From positions 186,001 to 250,000 of the forward strand of contig NZ_VUJV01000006.1 in NCBI RefSeq assembly GCF_008373755.1: a stretch of 64,000 nucleotides of DNA, written 5' to 3'. The notes beneath the pieces were generated by a model. It saw only the letters and a program-made list of their open reading frames with translations. It was not told where the DNA came from and did not search any database. Numbering within the stretch: the first letter of the stretch is position 1; each line of letters opens with the position of its first letter. Source of the stretch: Nocardioides humilatus (GTDB taxonomy: Bacteria; Actinomycetota; Actinomycetes; Propionibacteriales; Nocardioidaceae). Below, piece by piece: positions 23,502 through 32,423 of the stretch. Both the position numbers and the translations under genes were made by a program.

Positions 23502-23655
23502 GTTCCCGAGTCCTTCCCAGCCGAGCAAGAACCGGGGGTGTGCTGACCCGGGTCGGCCGTGGAACTAGCGACGCTACGCCATCATCCTCCCGATATCGCA
23601 AACGTGCGGCACTCAGCAAACCGCCGACCACCGCGCTGACAGCGGACCGACGCCG

Positions 23656-24360
23656 TCAGTCCGCGCTCGCCCCGCGCCGGCCGCGCACCAGTGCGACGCC
23701 GAGGACGAATGCCGGGATCACCGCGACGATCGGAGGGATTGGCTCGTCGAATCCGCTCGTCACCAGCGTCACCGCAAACAGAACAGTGAGGACGACACCA
23801 AGGACCGTGGACACCCGCGCGGCAGTGTGGGCGACACCGACCGTGCGAGCTGCTTCGCCGTCAGCGACGACAGACACTGCCACGAGCATCGACATCACCG
23901 TCAGCAACGGAACCGCGAGCACGTCCAGGTCGCGCACCAGCGGGGGGAGCCGGTCGGGGTCGGCGAAGGTGCCGAGGTTCAAGGCCATGAAGACCCACCA
24001 GACGGCCAGGCCTGTCTGGGCCGAACGCCACGAGACCCGGCCGGCAACGCCGATGGCACGCAGGGGCCGGGAGGCGAGGACGATCGCCACCGGCGGCAAC
24101 AAGAGGTAGAGCACGCTCAGCAGGTGGTAGAGCGGGAAGTCCTGGACGACTGTTGCGGTCGCCGACGCGGGGATCGTGTTGACCGGAACCCTTGCGTGCT
24201 CCGCCGCGGCCTCCAAAGCCCGCTCGTAGCCAGCACCGGCGGTCGAGGCGAGCACCAGGTAGCCGACCATGAGCGCCGCGTGCGCGATGAGCCACCACCC
24301 GGCGCGGTGCAACGAGGTCGTCGAAGCCTGTGGCCGATCGTGCCCATCCATATTCGTCAC
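23656..24360 (-). CDS. Multi-pass membrane protein of unknown function
   Basis: About 234 residues with five or six TM helices: WLIAHAALMVGYLVLAST, LYHLLSVLYLLLPPVAIVLA, TGLAVWWVFMALNLG, LAVPLLTVMSMLVAVSVV, VLGVVLTVLFAVTLV, and a last one ending in VLGVALVRGRRG. Between helices 1 and 2 there is a ~35-residue outside loop. No family motif recognised. GTG at 24360 has TAGACA seven bases upstream and may be leaderless; ATG 24351 is an alternative. It is isolated from its neighbours. Confidence 0.65.
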   Translation of the reverse strand: MTNMDGHDRPQASTTSLHRAGWWLIAHAALMVGYLVLASTAGAGYERALEAAAEHARVPVNTIPASATATVVQDFPLYHLLSVLYLLLPPVAIVLASRPLRAIGVAGRVSWRSAQTGLAVWWVFMALNLGTFADPDRLPPLVRDLDVLAVPLLTVMSMLVAVSVVADGEAARTVGVAHTAARVSTVLGVVLTVLFAVTLVTSGFDEPIPPIVAVIPAFVLGVALVRGRRGASAD

Positions 24361-24414
24361 AGGCACCTGTCTAGGCCCGGGACGTCTGGAAAGCGTTACG
24401 GAGCTAGACACAGA

Positions 24415-24447
24415 AAGGGCCGCCGAGCGTGATGCTCGGCGGCCCTT
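24415..24447. terminator. 14-bp perfect hairpin terminator
   Basis: AAGGGCCGCCGAGC, loop GTGAT, GCTCGGCGGCCCTT. With A and T at the stem base it suits bidirectional termination. No gene on the right side obviously needs it, which suggests a gene has been lost there. Confidence 0.75.
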
Positions 24448-24816
24448 CCAACGGACTTGCGTCCACCTCCGACCTATTCGCCCAGGTCAGAGGCAGGTTG
24501 TGTCCTAGATGTCGTAGTAGAGCTCGGACTACTCCCGCGGCGCTAGTGGCGTTAGCTGATGGGAGCCATATGCGGTCTGACCTGCGCAAACGCGGATTCG
24601 ACCGTTAGTTGGCGAGAGCACTTTGTGGACGTCTTGCGGACCAGTTTGCGGACCGCGGAGCGGGTGAACGAAGGTGAAGACGTGTGACGGCGCAACCCCG
24701 CGCCGCGCAGGCTCAGGTGCGCCAGCCAAAATGTTCACGAGCATGGGCACCGGACCACTGAGGCAGTACACGCTCGTGCTTCCGGGCGGCTTACACGTTG
24801 GTGACCACGCGGAGAG
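24448..24816. other. Gene-free stretch, probable recombination scar
   Basis: About 370 bp without a credible gene, with lower GC and poor codon bias in all frames. It contains TTGCGGACC twice (24634-24642 and 24646-24654). Minus-strand frames of 60-80 codons here look like broken coding sequence. It borders the catabolic island. No tRNA or clear attachment site was found. Confidence 0.4.
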
Positions 24817-25563
24817 CTACGAGAAGACGCGGCTGATCGCTTCGGTGACAGTACGAATCTCGTCTTCGGAGGATTGAGCCTTGGTGGCGCTCCAGGACGA
24901 GCGGATGAGGCGGCGTGCCTGTCCTGCTGCGAAGGGTGAGAGCGCCGCGAGGCGCGACGCGACCTCCTCCGCTGCGGTCTCGAGCGCGGCGTCTTCCACG
25001 ACCGTCGTGACGAGTCCCCATGCCTGAGCGTCATCGGCCGACAACGGCCTGCCGGTCAGGACGAGCTCGAGCGCTCGTTGCTGACCGACGGCACGAGGCA
25101 GCAGCCAGGAGACGCCGCAGTCGGGGGTGATGCCCACCGAGGTGTACGCCGTGAGGAGCTTCGTACTCTGAGCCGCGACGACGAGGTCGCAGGCCAGGAT
25201 GATTCCGAGCCCGGCGCCGGCCACTGCGCCGCGGACGACGGCAACGACGGGCTTCTCGGCCGCGTCGAGCTCGCGCAGGGCAGCGTCGAAGGTTGTGGCC
25301 AGCTCGCGGACGGCCGCCGGTTTGTCGTCGGCTGCGGCCATGGCGGCGACGTCGCCGCCGGCGCAGAAGCGCGGGCCCTCAGCGTCGATCAGGATCACGC
25401 GGACGTCCGGGTCGGCGACGGCCGCCCGGACTGCTTCTCCCAGCGATGATGCTGTCGGTAGATCGACGGCGTTGGAAGCCTCGGGCCGCGCCAGCGTAAT
25501 CCGGCCGATGCCATCAGCGGCGTGGTAGCGGACACCGGTCAGGGTGTTGACGGTGGTGGTCAT
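24817..25563 (-). CDS. Enoyl-CoA hydratase/isomerase family protein (left copy)
   Basis: 248 residues, crotonase fold. Oxyanion-hole motifs are GPRFCAGGDVAAMAA (about 63-77) and RGAVAGAGLGIILACD (about 110-125); TPDCGVSWLLPRAVG takes the place where hydratases carry the second glutamate, which suggests an isomerase-like or specialised reaction. By eye it is roughly 70% identical over ~220 residues to the gene cut by the right edge of the window (63336-64000), in the same orientation. GGAG precedes the ATG. Confidence 0.9.
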   Translation of the reverse strand: MTTTVNTLTGVRYHAADGIGRITLARPEASNAVDLPTASSLGEAVRAAVADPDVRVILIDAEGPRFCAGGDVAAMAAADDKPAAVRELATTFDAALRELDAAEKPVVAVVRGAVAGAGLGIILACDLVVAAQSTKLLTAYTSVGITPDCGVSWLLPRAVGQQRALELVLTGRPLSADDAQAWGLVTTVVEDAALETAAEEVASRLAALSPFAAGQARRLIRSSWSATKAQSSEDEIRTVTEAISRVFS

Positions 25564-25675
25564 CGTTCACTCCGGGATTCTGCTCGGCGGTGAGGGGCCA
25601 GCCTCACGCTACGCAGGAGCAGTGCTCGACCCGAAGGGCAGATTCGACCAGTTCCTTGATGGTTTCTGCCACGGT

Positions 25676-26698
25676 TCATGGGGCACGGACGCGCGAGGGG
25701 ACGTCGCCGGTCCAGGTCTTGTAGGCACGGCTGAAGGCGGCCGGTTCGCTGTAGCCGAGTCGCTGGGCGACTTCGTTGACGGTCAGACCGGCACGGGTCA
25801 GCAGCTCGGTGGCGAGGGTTTCGCGGACCTCGTTGCGCAGGTCCCGGAACGACGTCCCTTCCTCCTCGAGCCGGCGGTAGAGCGTGCGGTCGCTGAGCAT
25901 GAGCTCTCGTGCGACCTCGGGGAGGTCGGGCATCTCGCCCGGTGAGCGGAGGAGCAACGTGCGCACCTGCGCCGCGACGCCGCGCCGGGACCGGCGTCGC
26001 TCGGCGAGCTCGGCGCACTGCTGGAGGCACAGCTCGGCGGTGTGCGGGTCGGCCTGGGGGAGTGCGAAGTCCAGCACCCCGGGAGGTACCCAGATGGACG
26101 TGTGCGCTTGGCCGCCGACGACCTCGAAGGCGGGAAGGAGCTCGGCGACGAGCCGGCGGCGCTCCTCGCTGAAGGCGACGTCGATCCGACCGACGACCAG
26201 GCCGATCAGCGGTCCGGCGATCATGCCCAGGATGTTGGACAGGGCGGCGAGGTCGCGCTCGACCAGGAAGTCGACGACGTCGGGCGGGACCTGGGTGACG
26301 TCGTAGCGGAAGACGGCGCCGTCGGGGTTCTCCTCGAGGGTGAGGTCGGCGTACGCCGGGCTGAGGGTGGAGTAGCGGACGACGATCCGGGTCGCGTCCC
26401 GTGCGGTGGGGCTCGACAGGAGGGCGAAGCCGAGCACTCCGGCGCTTCCGATGGAGAATCGGCGACCCGCTTCGAGGCCGAGGCCGGGGCGGTCGCCGAG
26501 CTCCCAGAGGAGGTTGCGGATCGCCCGGAGCTCCTGCTCGGCCTCGACGAGCAGCCCGGCGTCCTGCAGCTGGTCGACCGTGAGGCCGGTGCCGCCCAGG
26601 ACGGTCACCTCCGGGACGCCGTACGCCGCGCTGACATGGACGACGTCCCGCGTGGCCGCGGGGCTGCGCGGGAAGTCCCAGTCGGGGCGGACGGTCAT
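25676..26698 (-). CDS. AraC-family regulator (arabinose-binding-domain subgroup)
   Basis: 340 residues. A long N-terminal sensor domain (about 1-225; GLEAGRRFSIGSAGVLGFAL is typical of OruR/ArgR-like members) precedes an AraC HTH (about 240-335; LSDRTLYRRLEEEGTSFRDL, VNEVAQRLGYSEPAAFSRAY). It is divergent from the MpaB-type oxygenase with 71 bp between them, and both starts are leaderless with -10 elements six bases away. It is the likely activator of the first part of the island, with a pathway intermediate as ligand (inference). Confidence 0.9.
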   Translation of the reverse strand: MTVRPDWDFPRSPAATRDVVHVSAAYGVPEVTVLGGTGLTVDQLQDAGLLVEAEQELRAIRNLLWELGDRPGLGLEAGRRFSIGSAGVLGFALLSSPTARDATRIVVRYSTLSPAYADLTLEENPDGAVFRYDVTQVPPDVVDFLVERDLAALSNILGMIAGPLIGLVVGRIDVAFSEERRRLVAELLPAFEVVGGQAHTSIWVPPGVLDFALPQADPHTAELCLQQCAELAERRRSRRGVAAQVRTLLLRSPGEMPDLPEVARELMLSDRTLYRRLEEEGTSFRDLRNEVRETLATELLTRAGLTVNEVAQRLGYSEPAAFSRAYKTWTGDVPSRVRAP

Positions 26699-26704
26699 TG
26701 GCGG

Positions 26705-26710
26705 AAAGTA
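26705..26710 (-). promoter_or_regulatory. -10 element of leaderless AraC-type gene
   Basis: TACTTT on the minus strand, exactly six bases before the ATG at 26698. Confidence 0.55.
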
Positions 26711-26757
26711 TCAAATTCGCGGTTTCTCGGGTCATTCAGTCCGAGGGCCGGCATTCC

Positions 26758-26763
26758 TAGCGT
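26758..26763 (+). promoter_or_regulatory. -10 element of leaderless oxygenase promoter
   Basis: TAGCGT, exactly six bases before the ATG at 26770. The adjoining ~45 bp towards the AraC gene is the only space for an activator site. Confidence 0.6.
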
Positions 26764-26769
26764 TGAGGT

Positions 26770-27741
26770 ATGTCAACGACGACCGGACCCGATGCGCCGC
26801 GCACCTTCGACGAGGGTGTGCGCGAGGGCGTTGCCATGCCGACCGATCTTCCCGACGACCTGGGATCGGCGCCGTGTCTCGGAGCGGAGTCGTTGATCTG
26901 GAAGTTCTTCGGGGACTGGCGGACGCACCTGTTCGGCTTCCAGCGGGTCGCCGGCACCGAGAACTCCATCGAGCAGCTCGCGCAAGGGACAGAGGACCAC
27001 TCGATCTTCTTCACTGACACGATCGGGCGGGCCAAGCGCACTGGTCCGCCGATCCTGAGCGCGGTGTACAGCGAGGACCCGTACGGGTGGGGGCGCAAGG
27101 TGCGTGACTTCCATCGCCACATCAAGGGCACGATGTCCGACGGCTCGCGTTACCACGCTCTCAACCCCGAGCTCTTCTACTGGGGCCACGCGACCTTCGT
27201 GGACCAGGTTCTCTACACGACCGACACCTTCATCCGCCGCTTGTCCGAGGCGGAGAAGGCGCAGATCTTTGAGGAGAGCAAGACCTGGTACGAGCTGTAC
27301 GGCGTCAGCGCCCGCAGCCAGCCGCAGACCTATGCGGAGTTCTGCGCCTATTGGGAGTCGATGCTCGAGCACTTCCGGCCCAACGCCACCATCCGTTACG
27401 CCACCGGCTACCTGCGCAAGGGCGTGCCGGGCCCGCGGTGGATGCCCAAGTTCCTCTGGCGGTTCTTGTCGGCTCCGCTGAACGCCTACCTCCAGATCGT
27501 GGTGGTCGGGACGGTGCCGCCGCAGATGCGGCAGATCTGCGACCTGCCCTGGGACGACCGCAAGGAGCGGAGCTTCCAACGCTTCGCCAAGATCGTCCGC
27601 GCGCTGAACCCCCTGTTTAACCGGCTTCCGCTGCGCGTGCTGTACACGCCGTGGGCGGCGGCCGGCTGGCGGCGTGTCGGCGTCGACCCCCGCCGGCTGC
27701 ACAACCGTCCTGCACCGACTCCTCAAGAGGTCGCGCGATGA
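26770..27741 (+). CDS. MpaB/rubber-oxygenase-type heme protein (DUF2236)
   Basis: 323 residues. The domain runs about 40-290; GWGRKVRDFHRHIKG and ELFYWGHATFVDQVLY (about 138-153) hold the arginine and histidine region that binds heme b in the latex-clearing protein Lcp. No Tat or Sec signal is visible, so unlike Lcp it acts inside the cell. Family members cleave or oxidise isoprenoid double bonds (rubber; the farnesyl chain in mycophenolate synthesis), which guides the island hypothesis. The stop overlaps the next P450 start as ATGA. Confidence 0.82.
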   Translation: MSTTTGPDAPRTFDEGVREGVAMPTDLPDDLGSAPCLGAESLIWKFFGDWRTHLFGFQRVAGTENSIEQLAQGTEDHSIFFTDTIGRAKRTGPPILSAVYSEDPYGWGRKVRDFHRHIKGTMSDGSRYHALNPELFYWGHATFVDQVLYTTDTFIRRLSEAEKAQIFEESKTWYELYGVSARSQPQTYAEFCAYWESMLEHFRPNATIRYATGYLRKGVPGPRWMPKFLWRFLSAPLNAYLQIVVVGTVPPQMRQICDLPWDDRKERSFQRFAKIVRALNPLFNRLPLRVLYTPWAAAGWRRVGVDPRRLHNRPAPTPQEVAR

Positions 27742-29114
27742 GCACCGGAATGCACCGCCCCTTGGCCATGCCGCCCCGAGGAAGCGGGCTCGAGCCCGTG
27801 CCCGGTCACTCCGGGGGAATCCCGGTCGTGGGGGAGACCCTGACCCTGCTGCGCAACCCGGACCGCTACCTCCGCGAGGTCTACGAAGCGGACGGCCCGG
27901 TCGCCTGGCGCCGGGGCCTCGGTCGCAAGATGGTCATGGCACTAGGCCCCGACGCGTGGACCGAGATCCAGCAGAACAAGGACAAGGCCTTCGCCAACGG
28001 CCCCGGCTACGAGCCCGTGATCGGGCGCTTCTTCCACCGCGGCGTCCTGCTGCTGGACTTCGAAGAGCACCTGTTCCACCGCCGGATCATGCAGGCGGCG
28101 TTCGCTCGGGACCGCCTGGTCGGCTACCTCGACCGAATGAACCCCACCATCGAACAGCACCTCGGCATCTGGGAGGCCCAGGGTGAGCTCAAGGCGGCGC
28201 CCGCGTTCAAGCGGCTCGCGCTCGACGTCGCCACCCAGACCTTCCTCGGCATGGAGGCCGGAGAGCGATCGCAGGCCATGGGCGGCGCCTTCAACGACTG
28301 CGTCGTCGCCGCGGGTGCGGTGGTGCGCATGCCGCTGCCGGGCGCCCGCTACGGCCTGCCCGGCACCGAGTGGTCCCGCGGCATCAAGGCACGTCAGTTC
28401 CTGGAGTCCGAGCTCGGCGGCATGGTCGCCTCCAAGCGGGCCTCGGACGGGACCGACCTGTTCAGTGTCTTGTGCAACGTGGAGTCCGAGGACGGCGAGG
28501 TCTTTACCGACGAGGACATCGTCAACCACATGGTCTTTCTGATGTTCGCGGCCCACGACACCTCGACGGCGACCATGACCTCGATGGCCTACCACTTGGC
28601 CAGGAATCCCGAGTGGCAGGAGCGCTGCCGGGCCGAGTCGCTGGCGCTCGGCCAGCACGCGACGTACGACGAGCTGCAGCAGCTCACCTCCCTCGACCTG
28701 GTCATGAAGGAGTCGCTGCGCATGACGCCGCCGATCCCCATGATGTTCCGCAGTGCGGTCAAGGACACCCAGGTGCTGGGCCGGTTCATCCCCCAGGGCA
28801 CCATCGTGGGCCTGTTGCCGCACTTCAGCCACCACATGCCGGAGTACTGGAGCAACCCCTACGACTTCGACCCCGAGCGCTTCTCCGAGGAGCGCCGAGA
28901 GGACAAGGGTCACCGCAACGCGTGGGTGCCGTTCGGCAGCTCGGCCCACAAGTGCATCGGCATGTACTTCGCCGGGATGGAGATCAAGGCCACCCTCCAC
29001 CAGCTGCTGCGGACCAGCCGATGGTCGCTGCCCGTCGGCTACCGGCTCCGCTGGGCGACGACCGGACTTCCCCAGGTCCGCGACGGCCTCCCTATCCACG
29101 TCCAATCCCTGTAA
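27738..29114 (+). CDS. Cytochrome P450 (first of two related copies)
   Basis: 458 residues. I-helix FAAHDTSTATM (about 277-287), K-helix KESLR (about 324-328) and heme loop WVPFGSSAHKCIGMYFAG (about 396-413) with the axial cysteine. The glycines of the usual FGxG are replaced by Ser-Ser-Ala. ATGA coupling to the DUF2236 oxygenase suggests both act on the same molecule. It is clearly related to the P450 at 34056 (shared DEHxxHRRxMQ and ERREDK segments). No ferredoxin is next to it; the one at 48276 may serve. Confidence 0.92.
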   Translation: MSTGMHRPLAMPPRGSGLEPVPGHSGGIPVVGETLTLLRNPDRYLREVYEADGPVAWRRGLGRKMVMALGPDAWTEIQQNKDKAFANGPGYEPVIGRFFHRGVLLLDFEEHLFHRRIMQAAFARDRLVGYLDRMNPTIEQHLGIWEAQGELKAAPAFKRLALDVATQTFLGMEAGERSQAMGGAFNDCVVAAGAVVRMPLPGARYGLPGTEWSRGIKARQFLESELGGMVASKRASDGTDLFSVLCNVESEDGEVFTDEDIVNHMVFLMFAAHDTSTATMTSMAYHLARNPEWQERCRAESLALGQHATYDELQQLTSLDLVMKESLRMTPPIPMMFRSAVKDTQVLGRFIPQGTIVGLLPHFSHHMPEYWSNPYDFDPERFSEERREDKGHRNAWVPFGSSAHKCIGMYFAGMEIKATLHQLLRTSRWSLPVGYRLRWATTGLPQVRDGLPIHVQSL

Positions 29115-29135
29115 CCACTGTCGAAAGGCAATCGC

Positions 29136-30128
29136 ATGTACAACGCAATGGTCGCGCGCGACAACAACGGCGCCATCACCCTGAACCACGAGAAGCTCGA
29201 TGAGTCGTCGTTTCCCGGCGAAGGCGTCGTGATCCGGGTCCACTATTCGGGCGTGAACTTCAAGGACGCCCTGGCAGTCACGCCCAAGGGAGGCGCGGTG
29301 TCGTCGTACCCCTTGGTGCCCGGCATCGACCTGGCCGGCGAGGTGGTCTCGTCGAGCGACCCGGTTTTCCGTCCCGGCGACCTGGTGCTCGCCCACGGCT
29401 ACGGCATCGGTATCAGCCAGGACGGGGGCTACGCCGAGCTGGCCCACGTCCCGGCCGGCTGGGTCGTGCCCCTCGACGGCCTCACGCCGAAGGAAGCCGT
29501 GGCCATCGGCACCGCCGGCTACACCGCGGCGATGAGCGTCGCCGCTCTCCAGGACCACGGCGTCAGCCCCGACAAGGGACGCGTGCTGGTCACCGGCGCG
29601 TCGGGTGGCGTGGGCTCGGTCAGCGTCGACCTGTTGTCGTCACTCGGGTACGACGTCGTCGCCTCGAGCGGCAAGGCAGAGGCAGCCGACCTCCTCGCCA
29701 CGCTCGGCGCGGCCTCGGTCATCGGGCGTCTGCCGGAGGACCCGAGTGCCCTTGCTCGTCCTCTGGGCAAGGAGCAGTGGGCGGGCGCGGTCGACTGCGT
29801 CGGCGGGGACACGTTGGCCTACGTGCTCAGCACGACGCAGTACGGCGGCGCCGTGGCAGTCAGCGGCCTGACCGGCGGCCCAAACCTTCCGACGACCGTC
29901 CTGCCGTTCATCCTGCGCGGCGTCGCTCTGCTCGGCATGGACTCCGTCCAAGCCGACATCGCCACCCGACGGGCCCTCTGGCAGCGGCTGTCCACCGACC
30001 TGCGTCCGCGGCACCTGGACGACCTGATCTCCGAGGTCGACGTGCGCGAGGTCGGGACGGCGCTTCGCTCCATCCTGCGCGGCCAGCTCACTGGCCGCAC
30101 GGTCGTCCGTGTCGCCGACGGATTCTGA
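29136..30128 (+). CDS. Zinc-independent medium-chain reductase, AcuI/YhdH (acrylyl-CoA reductase) type
   Basis: 330 residues. The N-terminal half has HYSGVNFKDALAVTPKGG (about 32-49) and VPGIDLAGEVVSS, diagnostic of YhdH/AcuI; the NADPH motif is VLVTGASGGVGSVSVDLLSS (about 150-169). AcuI reduces acryloyl-CoA or similar enoyl-CoA esters with NADPH. In this cluster it could reduce a short alpha,beta-unsaturated CoA ester or an enone. Shine-Dalgarno GAAAGG precedes the ATG. Confidence 0.88.
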   Translation: MYNAMVARDNNGAITLNHEKLDESSFPGEGVVIRVHYSGVNFKDALAVTPKGGAVSSYPLVPGIDLAGEVVSSSDPVFRPGDLVLAHGYGIGISQDGGYAELAHVPAGWVVPLDGLTPKEAVAIGTAGYTAAMSVAALQDHGVSPDKGRVLVTGASGGVGSVSVDLLSSLGYDVVASSGKAEAADLLATLGAASVIGRLPEDPSALARPLGKEQWAGAVDCVGGDTLAYVLSTTQYGGAVAVSGLTGGPNLPTTVLPFILRGVALLGMDSVQADIATRRALWQRLSTDLRPRHLDDLISEVDVREVGTALRSILRGQLTGRTVVRVADGF

Positions 30129-30153
30129 CAACACGATCGGGACGAGGACGACC

Positions 30154-30903
30154 GTGGACAAGGATCGGCAGCCGCGGCGCGCAGCGCTGGTCACCGGAGC
30201 CTCGCGCGGAATCGGGCGTGAGATCGCACTCCGGCTCGCGAGTGAAGGATTCGATCTCACACTCGCCGCGAGGAGTCCGGCACCGCTGACCGACGTGGCT
30301 GCAGACCTTGGCGGTCCCGGCGCGGTTCACACCCGTGCCGCTGACATGTCGGACTCGCGCCAGGTTCGCGAGCTCGTGCACGCGCACGACGAACGGTTCG
30401 GGCGCCTCGACCTGCTGGTGATCGGCGCCGGTGTCGGCGTCAGCAGGCCGATGGGCGAGATCGACCAGAAGGGTCTCGACCTGATGCTCGACGTGAACCT
30501 CCGCGGGCCGATCACGCTCGTCCAGGAGTCCCTACCGCTGCTGCGGGCGACCGCTTCGGCCGATCCGGACCGTGGGGCACGGATCGTGGCGATCGCATCT
30601 CTCTCCGGCGTGGTGAGCGAGCCCGGACTGGCCGCCTATGGCGCCACCAAGGCTGGGCTGATCTCGTTCTGCGAGTCGGTCACGATCGAGGAATCTGCTC
30701 GGCACGTCAGTGCGACGGCGATCTCTCCCGGCTATGTGGACACCGACATGACCGCCTGGAAGCGGGGTGAGCTGCATCCCGCCGACATGCTTGCCGTCGG
30801 CGACATCGCTGAGCTGGTGCTCGCCTTGACCCGCATGTCCGCCGTCGCCACCGTGCCCAACATCGCCGTCACGCGCTCCGGCGACCGAATCTGGCGCGCA
30901 TAG
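30154..30903 (+). CDS. Short-chain dehydrogenase/reductase
   Basis: 249 residues. NAD(P) motif LVTGASRGIGREIALRL (about 12-28); catalytic Ser/Tyr/Lys in SLSGVV and AAYGATKAGLISF (about 160-172). GTG at 30154 is preceded by GAGG and is preferred over a longer GTG start that would overlap the reductase gene. It probably oxidises a hydroxyl or reduces a ketone in the island pathway. The 3' end overlaps the convergent acyltransferase gene by 35 bp. Confidence 0.88.
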   Translation: MDKDRQPRRAALVTGASRGIGREIALRLASEGFDLTLAARSPAPLTDVAADLGGPGAVHTRAADMSDSRQVRELVHAHDERFGRLDLLVIGAGVGVSRPMGEIDQKGLDLMLDVNLRGPITLVQESLPLLRATASADPDRGARIVAIASLSGVVSEPGLAAYGATKAGLISFCESVTIEESARHVSATAISPGYVDTDMTAWKRGELHPADMLAVGDIAELVLALTRMSAVATVPNIAVTRSGDRIWRA

Positions 30904-31750
30904 CGGCTGTCTCGAGGGCGCGGCCGGCGAAGCGCCGACCCGGGTCTGTGGACTGCTGAGCGAAGAGGGCGTGCATCCCGTCGAGCACCGCGCCGTGGAC
31001 CTCGTCGCGGAGGGCGCCCAGCGCCGCGTCGTCGGCGCGGCCGGCGTACCGGCTGGTGTCGATCGGTGCGCCGAGCCTGAAGTAGTAGCGCTCAGGCCTC
31101 GGGATCGGCGTCGGGCCGATGCCGCGCGCGATCGGCACGGCCAGCTCGCTCCAGCGGAAGCCGCGCGACTCCAGGAGCCGCCGCAGCGGGCGCAGCGCCA
31201 GGCTGTCGGCGTCGAGCACGATGTCGAAGCTGTCCTCGACGCCGATTGAGCTGACGGGGATGATCGGGCAGCCAGCCTCGACGGCCATCCGCGCGAAGCC
31301 GGTGCGGCCCTTCCACATCAGCCGGTACTTCTCGCCCTTGCGTTTGGTCACCTCACGCGCTCCTCCGGGGAAGACCATGACGAGCTCGTCGTGGGCCAGC
31401 ATGGTGCGGCAGTTCTCGCGGCTCGCGCGGACGGCACCCCAGCGGGTGATCACGTCGCGGTGGCCGGGGACGGTGTAGTGGACGTCCTCGGCGAGCACCC
31501 GGATCACCCGGCCATGGCGGCGTTGCACGTGCTCGGCGAAGACGAGGGCGTCGAGCATCCCGTACATGGTGTGGTTGCCGACGAGGAGGGCGGCCCCGGT
31601 CTCCGGCAGGCGCTGCATCCCCTCGAACACTGGGGAGGACCACAGGCGCAGGGGCGCCATGAGCGCCGCGAACACGGCCTTGTCGACCGTGGTCAGCTGC
31701 AGTCCGAGCCTGGCTCCGTCGCTGAGGGCGGGCTCCGCGTGGTCGTTCAC
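30869..31750 (-). CDS. Lysophospholipid acyltransferase-like protein (MGAT-type PlsC family)
   Basis: 293 residues. The catalytic block GNHTMYGMLDALVF (about 58-71) is the variant NH-x-x-Y-G-x-x-D box of the MGAT-like LPLAT group; MVFPGGAREVTKRKGEKYRL (about 124-143) is the second conserved block. It should transfer an acyl group from acyl-CoA to a glycerol- or alcohol-type acceptor at the membrane, for storage-lipid or ester formation. The GTG start overlaps the stop of the upstream TetR gene as GTGA, so that regulator and this enzyme are co-transcribed. Confidence 0.85.
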   Translation of the reverse strand: MNDHAEPALSDGARLGLQLTTVDKAVFAALMAPLRLWSSPVFEGMQRLPETGAALLVGNHTMYGMLDALVFAEHVQRRHGRVIRVLAEDVHYTVPGHRDVITRWGAVRASRENCRTMLAHDELVMVFPGGAREVTKRKGEKYRLMWKGRTGFARMAVEAGCPIIPVSSIGVEDSFDIVLDADSLALRPLRRLLESRGFRWSELAVPIARGIGPTPIPRPERYYFRLGAPIDTSRYAGRADDAALGALRDEVHGAVLDGMHALFAQQSTDPGRRFAGRALETAAMRARFGRRSA

Positions 31751-32373
31751 CGGGAAGGGATGTTGACGATCGGGGCGATGTAGTCGCGGGCGAAAGCGGC
31801 GAGCTTCTTCTCCGACGACAGGTCGACGACGGCGAGCTGGGTCATGACCAAGGAGTGGATGACCCGCACGACGATCTCGATGCGGGTGATCTGGGCGTCG
31901 AGGTCCCGGGGGCCGGGCTGCTCGGGCACCAGGTGCTCGGCGGCGAACGTGACTGCCATGGCCAGCAGATCGCCGGCCTCTCTGGTCACCCTGGGCAACG
32001 TGGCCTCGGGTTCGGTGCGGATCATCCGGTGGTAGAGGGGGTGGTCGCGCAGGCTGACGACGATCTGGGCGAACCCGCGAGCGACGCGTTCGGCAGGGTC
32101 CTCGACGGAGCTGGCCGTCAGCGCGATCCGCTCGAAGATCCGTCGCGACTCGCGCGCCATGACGTGCTGGACCACGTCGTTCTTCGAGCCCAGTCGCCGG
32201 TAGACGGTGACCCGGTCGACTCCGGCGCGCTTGGCAATGTCCTCCAGCGTGGTCTTGCGGACGCTCACCTCGGCGAAAAGCTCGAGGGCGGCATCGAGGA
32301 TCCGGTCGACCGTCGGGTCACCCTCGGGGAGGTCGCCGTCGCCGATGGGGGACTTCGAACTGGGGGAGGCCAC
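31747..32373 (-). CDS. TetR regulator (paralogue A)
   Basis: 208 residues. HTH at about 25-70: TTLEDIAKRAGVDRVTVYRR, then LGSKNDVV. The recognition helix AGVDRVTVYRRLG is identical to that of the TetR at 36254-36856, and both have the same kind of operator in front of the plus-strand gene they face. GTG start six bases after TAGGCT (leaderless). It is divergent from the acyl-CoA ligase at 32501 and co-transcribed with the acyltransferase. It probably represses the ligase-P450-SDR unit until a CoA ester or free acid accumulates (inference). Confidence 0.9.
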   Translation of the reverse strand: MASPSSKSPIGDGDLPEGDPTVDRILDAALELFAEVSVRKTTLEDIAKRAGVDRVTVYRRLGSKNDVVQHVMARESRRIFERIALTASSVEDPAERVARGFAQIVVSLRDHPLYHRMIRTEPEATLPRVTREAGDLLAMAVTFAAEHLVPEQPGPRDLDAQITRIEIVVRVIHSLVMTQLAVVDLSSEKKLAAFARDYIAPIVNIPSR

Positions 32374-32379
32374 GGAGCG

Positions 32380-32385
32380 AGCCTA
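32380..32385 (-). promoter_or_regulatory. -10 element of leaderless TetR-A promoter
   Basis: TAGGCT on the minus strand, exactly six bases before the GTG at 32373. Confidence 0.55.
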
Positions 32386-32423
32386 GCAAGCATGCAACGT
32401 TTTGCGAAGAAATGTTGCAGGAA

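Noticed and set aside
24493-24520. Minus-strand ELYYDI-stop, like the C-terminus of a glutamine synthetase
   Set aside because: Only seven codons match and a stop codon precedes them; too short to call a GlnA fragment.
24529-24771. 80-codon minus-strand frame as an integrase tail
   Set aside because: I see no catalytic tyrosine or arginine motif; composition is mixed. Kept only as part of the scar description.
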